DNA from: JANNGZ01 sp031404155
GTDB taxonomy: Bacteria; Pseudomonadota; Gammaproteobacteria; Burkholderiales; Burkholderiaceae_C
NCBI GenBank assembly: GCA_031404155.1
Contig: JANNGZ010000004.1
Coordinates: 1-5,891 of the forward strand
Length of the DNA: 5,891 bases
Reading direction: 5' to 3'
Every line of letters begins with the position of its first letter. Within the stretch, counting starts at the first letter, position 1. Below, in pieces: positions 1 to 5,067 of this stretch. The notes under the pieces were generated by a model. It was not told the origin of the DNA. It did no database searches and worked only from the letters and a program-made list of their open reading frames with translations. The position numbers and the translations under genes are program-made.

Positions 1-1
1 G

Positions 2-98
2 CGGGCTCGCGCCGGGCTGCGAACTATCATGCCCGAAGGCGGCTACGGGAGCTTCGAGATGAACGCGACGAACACGGTCCCCTTCGACAGTACGCAGG
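2..98 (+). other. Unidentified coding-like stretch at left edge
   Basis: In the frame starting at base 2 this stretch is open and mostly ends its codons in G or C, as the real genes here do. It contains an ATG at 29 and reads MPEGGYGSFEMNATNTVPFD from there. I do not recognise the protein. It does not match what should precede the ALDH catalytic-Cys block, where an ELGGKSP-type segment is expected about 30 residues upstream. The frame stays open to a TGA at 191-193, but beyond about base 98 it only shadows ALDH sequence. It may be the end of another gene fused to the ALDH remnant by rearrangement, or an assembly artefact at a contig edge. No function is proposed. Confidence 0.25.
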
Positions 99-543
99 GA
101 CGCCGGCATCCAGAACGCGGGGCAGAACTGCTCGGCAGGTCGCAGTGCAGGCGCAGATCGCCAGCGGCGCGCCCGCCGGCGGCTACTGCGTGAGGCCGAC
201 GCTGCTGGCGCCGGTGGCTGCCGAACATCAACTCGCGCAGGAAGAAGTCTTCGGTCCGGTGCGGGTGGTGATCCCGTTCGACGACGAGGCCGACGCGCTG
301 GCCAAAGCCAACGGCACCGCGTACGGCCTCGTGGCGGGTGTCTGGACCCGCGACGGCGCGCGCCAGATGCGCATGGCGCGCGCGCTCAAGTGCGGGCAGG
401 TGTACATCAACAACTACGGCGCCGGCGGCGGCGTCGAGCTGCCCTTCGGCGGTGTCAAGGCCTCGAGCCATGGGCGCGATAGAGGCTTTGAAGCGCTTTA
501 CGGTTTTTCGTCGCCGAAGACGATCGCGATGCTGCATGGTTGA
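99..543 (+). pseudogene. Aldehyde dehydrogenase remnant, internally deleted and frameshifted
   Basis: This is the C-terminal part of an NAD(P)-dependent aldehyde dehydrogenase, a family that oxidises aldehydes to carboxylic acids. Bases 99-143 encode the catalytic-cysteine block DAGIQNAGQNCSAG in the frame of base 99, with the nucleophile Cys codon at 129-131. From about base 148 to the stop at 541-543 the homology continues in a different frame: GGYCVRPT, then EEVFGPV at 241-261 with the cofactor-binding Glu and Phe, then YGLVAGVWTRD, then LPFGGVK from 439. The family normally has about 97 residues between the catalytic Cys and the second Glu of EE(V/I)FGPV. Here 115 bases (38.3 codons) separate them, so about 175 bases are missing and the frame is broken. 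The Cys-block frame is also closed upstream by TGA at 60-62. A GTG at 145 could start a 132-residue open frame, but it would lack the catalytic Cys and NAD-binding domain. The gene is probably a pseudogene, or an assembly error. It precedes the GNAT gene by 31 bases. Confidence 0.75.
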
Positions 544-574
544 ACCGCATGCCGCAGCGACATGAGCGAGCGCC

Positions 575-1051
575 ATGACTGAGCCTGCGTTCACGCTGCG
601 ACCCTACCGCCACGAGGACTTCGAGTTCGTCTACCAGCTCGGCAAGAGCGGCCTCGGGCCCTACGTGGAACAGCTGTTCGGGCCCTGGGTCGATTCCGAA
701 CGCCGCGCGCAACTGGCGCAGCGGGTGCTCAGCCATGCCTACGAACTGGTCGCCGACGGCGGCGCCGAAGACGGCGCCAACGGCAGCGCTGGCCTCGGCT
801 TCCTGAGCTGCGAAACCTTGCCGACACATCTGTCGCTGCACCAGCTTTTCATCGCGCCGGCGCAGCAGCGGCGCGGCCTGGGCAGCGCGGTGGTGCGCCA
901 GGTGCAGCGGCGCGCCCAGGCACTGAACCTGCCGCTGCGCCTGCGCGTGTTTTGCATCAACCCGGCCCATGCGCTCTACCGGCGTCTGGGTTTTGCCGTC
1001 GTCGAACAAACCCCCGAGCGTTTTTTCATGGAATGGAGACCCGAACAATGA
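575..1051 (+). CDS. GNAT family N-acetyltransferase
   Basis: This 158-residue protein is a single-domain GNAT acetyltransferase that should transfer acetyl from acetyl-CoA to an amine. The substrate cannot be told from sequence. It begins with the usual beta1 segment (FTLRPYRHEDF, residues 6-16). The core carries LHQLFIAPAQQRRGLGSAVV (about 88-107), including the motif A acetyl-CoA pyrophosphate loop Q98-R-R-G-L-G103. The C-terminal part has the typical NPAHALYRRLGF segment (129-140). Length is normal for the family. The start is ATG 575, because an in-frame TGA at 563-565 excludes anything earlier. The ribosome binding site is weak (GAGCGAG, 564-570). The stop overlaps the SDR start as ATGA, which suggests translational coupling. 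Residues 61-73 are a Gly/Ala-rich loop that may be a lineage-specific insertion. The family call is firm; the role is unknown. Confidence 0.88.
   Translation: MTEPAFTLRPYRHEDFEFVYQLGKSGLGPYVEQLFGPWVDSERRAQLAQRVLSHAYELVADGGAEDGANGSAGLGFLSCETLPTHLSLHQLFIAPAQQRRGLGSAVVRQVQRRAQALNLPLRLRVFCINPAHALYRRLGFAVVEQTPERFFMEWRPEQ
1035..1038 (+). promoter_or_regulatory. Ribosome binding site for the SDR gene
   Basis: GGAG lies 9 bases before ATG 1048, inside the 3' end of the GNAT gene. It supports ATG 1048 over the in-frame ATG at 1033, which would place GGAG directly at the start codon, and over the TTG at 952, which would overlap the GNAT gene extensively. Confidence 0.6.
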
Positions 1052-1857
1052 CCAACACGCAAACCAGCACGCCGACGAGCACGCCGACCGGCACGAGACT
1101 GAGGAACAAGACCGCCATCGTCACCGGCGCCGGCTCCGGCTTCGGCGAAGGCATCGCGCGCAAGTTCGTGGCCGAGGGCGCGCAGGTGCTGCTCGCCGAC
1201 CGCGACCTGGAAGCGGCCTTGCGCGTGGCCGCGCTGCTCGGGCCGGCGACCCGCGCGCTGCGGGTGGACGTGAGCGTGGCCGCGGACGTGCGCACCATGA
1301 TGGAAGCGGCCGAGCTGCATTTCGGCGGCCTGGACATCCTGGTCAACAACGCCGGCATCGGCCACCTGCCGCAGGCGCTGGAGGGATTGCCCGAGGACGA
1401 GTTCGACCGCATCGTGGCGGTGAACATGAAGTCGCTCTACCTTGCCGCGCGCGAAGCGGTGCCGCGTTTCAAGGCCCATGCGCCGAGGCATGACGGCATC
1501 CGCGGCGTGATCCTCAACATCGCAAGCACCGCCGGGGTGAGCCCGCGCCCGCGCCTGGCCTGGTACAACGCGAGCAAGGGTTTTGTCATCACCGCGACGC
1601 GCGCCTGCGCGGTCGAGCTGGCGCCATTCGGTATCCGCGTCGTGGCGTTGAACCCGGTGGCCGGCGAGACGCCGCTGCTCAAGACCTTCATGGGCGAGGA
1701 CACACCCGAGATGCGCAGCAAGTTCCTCTCGACGATTCCGATCGGCCGCTTCTCGCGCCCGGACGATCTCGGCAACGCCGCGTGTTACCTGTGCAGCGAC
1801 GAGGCGTCGATGATCACCGGGGTGTGCATGGAGGTCGACGGCGGGCGCTGCATTTGA
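1048..1857 (+). CDS. Short-chain dehydrogenase/reductase, classical SDR, NAD-type
   Basis: This 269-residue cytoplasmic oxidoreductase would interconvert an alcohol and a ketone using NAD(H). It has all classical SDR landmarks: the Rossmann glycine motif TGAGSGFG (26-33), an acidic residue D51 at the end of beta2 (LLAD) favouring NAD(H) over NADP(H), D74-V, NNAG (100-103), N126, catalytic S160 (IASTAG), Y173 and K177 (YNASK), and a C-terminal ITGVCMEVDGG. The catalytic tetrad N126/S160/Y173/K177 is intact, so an active enzyme is expected. It resembles 3-oxoacyl-ACP reductase or glucose-1-dehydrogenase-like SDRs, but substrate cannot be assigned in this family by sequence alone. ATG 1048 overlaps the GNAT stop by four bases, and an ALDH remnant lies just upstream, so an original alcohol-to-aldehyde-to-acid pathway is conceivable. 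The first 15 residues are an unusual Thr/Ser/Pro-rich leader encoded partly by a 12-bp tandem repeat. Confidence 0.92.
   Translation: MTNTQTSTPTSTPTGTRLRNKTAIVTGAGSGFGEGIARKFVAEGAQVLLADRDLEAALRVAALLGPATRALRVDVSVAADVRTMMEAAELHFGGLDILVNNAGIGHLPQALEGLPEDEFDRIVAVNMKSLYLAAREAVPRFKAHAPRHDGIRGVILNIASTAGVSPRPRLAWYNASKGFVITATRACAVELAPFGIRVVALNPVAGETPLLKTFMGEDTPEMRSKFLSTIPIGRFSRPDDLGNAACYLCSDEASMITGVCMEVDGGRCI
1066..1089 (+). repeat. Two-copy 12-bp tandem repeat in the SDR start region
   Basis: AGCACGCCGACG (1066-1077) is followed directly by AGCACGCCGACC (1078-1089), differing at one base. Each copy encodes Ser-Thr-Pro-Thr. Because the unit is a multiple of three, gain or loss of copies would keep the SDR in frame and change only the length of the leader before the Rossmann fold. 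Confidence 0.8.
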
Positions 1858-1868
1858 TGCGTGTTGCC

Positions 1869-1897
1869 TGCAATGACTCAACTACGACGTCATTGCA
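1869..1897 (+). terminator. Stem-loop 11 bases after the SDR stop
   Basis: TGCAATGAC (1869-1877) pairs perfectly with GTCATTGCA (1889-1897) across an 11-base loop. It sits directly after the SDR stop codon and could end or stabilise the 3' end of the SDR transcript. No run of T follows, and the stem is not GC-rich, so it is not a canonical intrinsic terminator. Its right arm overlaps a second small palindrome, GCACG-A-CGTGC (1895-1905), which could not form at the same time. Confidence 0.35.
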
Positions 1898-1914
1898 CGA
1901 CGTGCGGAGCGTGC

Positions 1915-2020
1915 GCGAGGCCGGTTGTGGCGCTGTGCTCCGCTCGTGTCCCCCGATGCCGGCCTGCGGCCAGCATCTCCTCCTTGACCTCGCTGCACAC
2001 AGCACCACAACCGGCCTCGC
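1915..2020. repeat. 106-base imperfect palindrome between convergent genes
   Basis: The outer arms are 23 bases each (1915-1937 and 1998-2020) and are complementary at 22 positions. The only mismatch pairs C1931 with A2004. The arms begin with GCGAGGCCGGTTGTGG. They enclose 60 bases with a second hairpin (1955-1977) flanked by pyrimidine-rich internal loops (1938-1954 and 1978-1997) that do not pair. The element lies 57 bases after the SDR stop and 31 bases after the ssb stop on the other strand. It may act as a bidirectional transcript end or a REP-like extragenic element, but neither side has a T-run typical of an intrinsic terminator. Whether it recurs elsewhere in the genome cannot be seen here. 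Confidence 0.75.
1955..1977. repeat. Inner hairpin at the apex of the palindrome
   Basis: GATGCCGGCC (1955-1964) faces GGCCAGCATC (1968-1977) across a three-base TGC loop, with 9 of 10 positions complementary. The exception is C1960 against A1972. The small loop and GC-rich stem make this a strong local hairpin nested inside the larger inverted repeat. Confidence 0.65.
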
Positions 2021-2051
2021 TGAGCTTGGCGGGTGAAGGGCCGCGCCAAAT

Positions 2052-2567
2052 TCAGAACGGAATGTCGTCGTCCATTTCCTCGAACCCTGTGCTCGACTTT
2101 TGCGCCGCCGCGGGCTTCGAGGCGGGCGGGCGGGCGGCGGATGCGCTGCCACGGCTCTCGCCGCCACCACCGGCGCCGCGGGCATAGCCACCCTCTTCAT
2201 CGCCGCCGGCAGCACCGCCACCGCCGCCGCCTTCACGCGAGCCGAGCATCTTCATCTCCTCGGTGACGATCTCGGTGGTGTAGCGGTCGTGGCCGTCCTT
2301 GTCCTGCCACTTGCGGGTTTTCAGGCGCCCTTCGATGTAGACCGAGCGGCCCTTCTTCAGGTACTCGCCGGCCACTTCGGCCAGGCGGTCGTAGAGCACC
2401 GCGGAATGCCATTCGGTTTCTTCGACCCGCTCGCCGCTTTCCTTGTTCTTCCAGCTGCGCGTGGTGGCGATGCGCAGGTTGCACACCGCGGCGCCGCTGG
2501 GCGTGTAGCGCACCTCGGGGTCACGGCCGAGGTTGCCGATGATGATGACTTTGTTGACGGAGGCCAT
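2052..2567 (-). CDS. ssb: Single-stranded DNA-binding protein SSB
   Basis: This 171-residue protein coats single-stranded DNA during replication, recombination and repair, and recruits partner proteins through its tail. The N-terminal OB-fold covers about residues 1-108 and opens with MASVNKVIIIGNLGRDPEVR. The DNA-stacking tryptophans of the E. coli protein are conserved as W39, W53 and W87, and KTRKWQDKDGHDRYTTEIV is close to the E. coli segment. A Gly-rich disordered linker follows (about 112-160), containing a GGGGGG run and later Ala/Ser/Pro. The protein ends in the acidic tip MDDDIPF, which binds RecQ, PriA, RecO, exonuclease I and other partners. Length is typical. Start ATG (2565-2567) has GAAGGA seven bases upstream. 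It is convergent with the SDR gene and lies 123 bases downstream of the peptidase gene on the same strand, so it probably has its own promoter. I saw no clear promoter and no LexA box. Confidence 0.97.
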   Translation of the reverse strand: MASVNKVIIIGNLGRDPEVRYTPSGAAVCNLRIATTRSWKNKESGERVEETEWHSAVLYDRLAEVAGEYLKKGRSVYIEGRLKTRKWQDKDGHDRYTTEIVTEEMKMLGSREGGGGGGAAGGDEEGGYARGAGGGGESRGSASAARPPASKPAAAQKSSTGFEEMDDDIPF

Positions 2568-2574
2568 GGTGCGG

Positions 2575-2580
2575 TCCTTC
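2575..2580 (-). promoter_or_regulatory. Ribosome binding site for ssb
   Basis: Read on the minus strand this is GAAGGA, seven bases before the ssb ATG. It fixes the start at 2567, which also gives the conserved MASVNK N-terminus. Confidence 0.65.
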
Positions 2581-2619
2581 AGCGATGCGCGGGGCGGAGG
2601 TGGGGTAAGGAACAGTGGC

Positions 2620-2668
2620 CGATCAGCGTGATCGATCAGGGCAATGATGATAGCGGGCGACCCCCGCT
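2620..2668 (-). terminator. Possible terminator between peptidase gene and ssb
   Basis: Two short stem-loops lie between the peptidase stop and ssb. AGCGGG (2652-2657) pairs with CCCGCT (2663-2668) around five bases, and on the minus strand is followed by the modestly T-containing ATCATCATT. CGATCA (2620-2625) pairs with TGATCG (2629-2634) around GCG. They are reasonable places for peptidase transcription to end, but neither has a proper T-run, so the assignment is weak. Confidence 0.25.
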
Positions 2669-2690
2669 GCTTTGGTGGCCACCTCCGTGG

Positions 2691-4925
2691 CTACTTCGGC
2701 GCCTGCGCCGCGGTGGTGTACCCCGGTACGCCGAACTGCCAGAGAAAGAACGCGAAGATGTCGGCGCGCTCCTGCAGCACCTGCTGCTTGGTGCTGCCGA
2801 CGCCGTGGCCGGCGTCGTAGTCCAGGCGCAGCAGCACCGGTTTGCCGCCGGGGTTGGCGGCGAGCAGCCGCGCCGCGGTCTTGGTGCTGTGCCAGACCTC
2901 GACGCGAGGGTCGTTGACCCCGTGGGTCAGCATCACCGCCGGGTACTTCACCCCGTCCTTGACCTGGTGGTAGGTGCTCATCGCCAGCAGCGCGCGAAAG
3001 CCCGCTTCGTTGGCCCGGGTGCCGAACTCTGGGATGTTGGGCACCCCGTTGGGTGTGACCTCGGCGCGCACCGCATCGAGCACGCCGACCGCGGGCACCG
3101 CGGCCGCGAACAGCTCCGGCCGCTCGGTCATCGCGCGGCCGACCAGGATGCCGCCGGCGCTGCTGCCGAAAATGCCCAGGCGCTCGGGTGAGGTCCACTT
3201 TTGCGCGACCAGCCATTCGGCGCAGGCGATGAAGTCCTTCCAGGTGTTGGGCTTGGTGCCCTGGAAGCCGCCCTTGTACCAATCCTGCCCATACACCCCG
3301 CTGCCTCGCGGGTTGGCAATCGCGTAGACGCCGCCCTCGTCGAGCCAGGCCAGCCGGCTGATGCTGTAGAACGGCTCCTCGGTGATGCCGTAGCTGGCGT
3401 AGCCGTACAGGATCGTCGGGTTGCGGCCATCGAGCGCCACGCTCTTCTTGTGCACGATCGACATCGGCACCATGGCGCCGTCGTGGCTCTTCACCAGCAC
3501 TTCGGTGGTGGCCACGTCGGCCGGTGCGTCGTACGGCCCCTGCGGCTGCAGGCCGGTGTTGCTCGCCCTGCCGTCGGCGCCGAGCGTGTAGATCTGGCGC
3601 GCGCGGTTCCAGCTTTGCAGGTCGAGCACCAATCCGGGCAGGTTCGGGTTGGCGGCGCCGGCACCACCTTCGTCGCCGTTGAGCCGGAACGAGCCGGCCA
3701 CCGGCAAGGTCACTTCGCTCGCCGGCTCCGGCTTGGCACCCTTTGACGATGCATGGGCACGCTTGAACAAACGCTTGACATTGCCCTCGCGCATTTCGAT
3801 GTACAGCGCGTCGCTTGCCGCGGTGATGCCGGCGACCACCTTGTCGGACTGCTCGACCAGGGTCGTCGCGCCCGCGAGATCGCGGGCGCCGATCGGCACA
3901 CTCAACACCCGCGAACGCGGCGCGCCGCGGTGGCTCAGCAGGTACAGCGTGTTGTTCATGTAGGCGACACCGGTGACCTCGTCGCGCGGCTGGATCAGGC
4001 GCCGCCATTTCGGCTTGCCGGCGAGCACCGATTTCGCCGGCGCGACGAAGAGGCCGATCTCGCGCTGCGTGCCGTTGAAGACAACCCCTAGCGCCCAGCG
4101 GCCGTCGTGGGTGAACGCGGCGAACGGCAGTTCCGCCGGCGCGATGTCCACGCCCGGCACGCCGACGCCGAACACCGGCTTGGCCGCCGCCACGTTGCCG
4201 CCGCGCGCCAGCAGCAGCACCTGGCTTTTCTGGTACTTCTCGGTCTCAGGCATGCCCGCTTTCATCTCCTGCAGCCGGGTGAACAGAAACTGCCGCGTGT
4301 CGCCCGACCAGCTCACGCCGCCGAAATCGGCGCGGTCGATCGGGCTGCCCACCGGCTGGCCGCTGCGCGTGTCCAGCAGGTGCAACACCGCGGCTTCCGA
4401 GCCCTGCGTCGACAGCCCGTAGGCGACGAAACCACCGCCCGGCGCCGCGGTGTAGTAGTTGATCGCATGCGGCTTGCCGAGCTTCTTTTCCAGCGCTTCC
4501 GGGTCGACCAGCAGCCGGTCGGCGCCACGCAGGCCCTGGCGCATGTAGAGCTTGAACTGGTTCTCCTGCGCACCGCGTTTTTCGAAGAACCAGCGCTCGC
4601 CGGTTTCACGGGTGACCTCGGCCACGCGGGCCGACACCGCGCCGTCGTACTTGACGATGCGCTCGAACATCGCCTGCCGGCCGGGAATGGCCGCGAGCGT
4701 GTTGCGCGCGAAGTCGGCTTGCGCCTTCATCCAGGCCGCGACCTCGGGGCTCTTGGTGTCCTCAAGGTGGCGGAACGGGTCGGGCACCGCGGTGCCGAAG
4801 AAGGTTTCGGTGGCGTCGCGCGGTGCGACCGGGGCCGGGACTTGCGCGCTGACGGTGGCGCTGCCGAGGCCGGTGGAGGCAAGCGCCAGGCCGGCGGCGA
4901 GGGCGGCGAAAAAACGTCGGTTCAT
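2691..4925 (-). CDS. Secreted prolyl oligopeptidase family serine peptidase (S9A)
   Basis: This 744-residue serine peptidase of family S9 would cleave short peptides, classically after proline, probably in the periplasm. Residues 1-27 look like a signal peptide: MNRRFF, a hydrophobic Ala/Leu core, and cleavage predicted after VSA27. Mature sequence starts with the family hallmark DPFRHLED and SPEVAAWMKAQ. A beta-propeller fills roughly residues 95-465 and restricts access to peptides. The alpha/beta-hydrolase domain follows from about 470, with oxyanion-side LYGYASYG, PRGSGVYG, nucleophile S589 in GSSAGG, D672 and R674 in NDPRV, and H707 in AGHG, so the triad is complete. Length fits the family. 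The start at 4925 is chosen over an in-frame ATG at 4970 because a good GAGGA lies seven bases upstream and the signal peptide begins at once. The S1-pocket Trp region differs from classical prolyl oligopeptidase, so strict proline specificity is uncertain. It is divergent from recQ and upstream of ssb. Confidence 0.93.
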   Translation of the reverse strand: MNRRFFAALAAGLALASTGLGSATVSAQVPAPVAPRDATETFFGTAVPDPFRHLEDTKSPEVAAWMKAQADFARNTLAAIPGRQAMFERIVKYDGAVSARVAEVTRETGERWFFEKRGAQENQFKLYMRQGLRGADRLLVDPEALEKKLGKPHAINYYTAAPGGGFVAYGLSTQGSEAAVLHLLDTRSGQPVGSPIDRADFGGVSWSGDTRQFLFTRLQEMKAGMPETEKYQKSQVLLLARGGNVAAAKPVFGVGVPGVDIAPAELPFAAFTHDGRWALGVVFNGTQREIGLFVAPAKSVLAGKPKWRRLIQPRDEVTGVAYMNNTLYLLSHRGAPRSRVLSVPIGARDLAGATTLVEQSDKVVAGITAASDALYIEMREGNVKRLFKRAHASSKGAKPEPASEVTLPVAGSFRLNGDEGGAGAANPNLPGLVLDLQSWNRARQIYTLGADGRASNTGLQPQGPYDAPADVATTEVLVKSHDGAMVPMSIVHKKSVALDGRNPTILYGYASYGITEEPFYSISRLAWLDEGGVYAIANPRGSGVYGQDWYKGGFQGTKPNTWKDFIACAEWLVAQKWTSPERLGIFGSSAGGILVGRAMTERPELFAAAVPAVGVLDAVRAEVTPNGVPNIPEFGTRANEAGFRALLAMSTYHQVKDGVKYPAVMLTHGVNDPRVEVWHSTKTAARLLAANPGGKPVLLRLDYDAGHGVGSTKQQVLQERADIFAFFLWQFGVPGYTTAAQAPK

Positions 4926-4932
4926 CTTGAAT

Positions 4933-4937
4933 TCCTC
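4933..4937 (-). promoter_or_regulatory. Ribosome binding site for the peptidase gene
   Basis: On the minus strand this is GAGGA, seven bases before ATG 4925. It is among the best Shine-Dalgarno sequences in the window and decides the start, because the ATG at 4970 has only CAGG directly abutting it and would add 15 residues ahead of the signal peptide. Confidence 0.75.
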
Positions 4938-4964
4938 GTGGGAAAGGTGGATGAAGAATCGGGC

Positions 4965-5004
4965 CGACATCCTGCCACGCCGCGGCCGCCCCCGGCTGAT
5001 GTCG
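4965..5004. promoter_or_regulatory. Inverted repeat in the divergent peptidase/recQ promoter region
   Basis: CGACATC (4965-4971) and GATGTCG (4998-5004) are perfect inverted copies, with a GC-rich spacer of 26 bases containing GCGGCCGC. They lie within the 142 bases separating the two divergent starts, where both promoters must be. It could be a paired operator half-site or chance. I found no convincing -35/-10 pair for either gene in this stretch. Confidence 0.2.
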
Positions 5005-5067
5005 ACCCACGCGGCGGGGAGCGATGCCGGTTAGCGGCGCAGGCGTTCGATACCATTGCCCGCTGCC

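Noticed and set aside
145..543. Treating GTG 145 as the start of an intact 132-residue gene
   Set aside because: The frame encodes only the C-terminal third of an ALDH without cofactor domain or catalytic Cys, and the Cys block lies immediately upstream in another frame, so a remnant is the simpler reading.
952..1047. Longer SDR start at TTG 952
   Set aside because: It would add 32 residues translated from the 3' end of the GNAT gene in another frame. ATG 1048 has GGAG nine bases upstream and a typical ATGA junction.
976..1881. 301-codon open frame on the minus strand opposite the SDR
   Set aside because: It is an antisense shadow of the SDR, which has all expected catalytic and cofactor residues.
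2568..2690. LexA box controlling ssb
   Set aside because: No CTG-N10-CAG pattern is present. The one CTG-N10 match on the minus strand is followed by CTG, not CAG.
2100..3191. 363-codon open frame on the plus strand
   Set aside because: It is antisense to ssb and the C-terminal catalytic domain of the peptidase. Its openness follows from high GC content and few A/T-rich stop codons.
2623..4008. 461-codon open frame on the minus strand
   Set aside because: It is an alternative frame of the peptidase gene, of Arg/Ala-rich low-complexity composition and with no motifs.
5028..5060. Sigma-70 promoter for recQ with TACCAT as -10
   Set aside because: TACCAT (5051-5056) is only a fair match, the nearest -35-like hexamer is poor and at wrong spacing, and it lies very close to the start codon.
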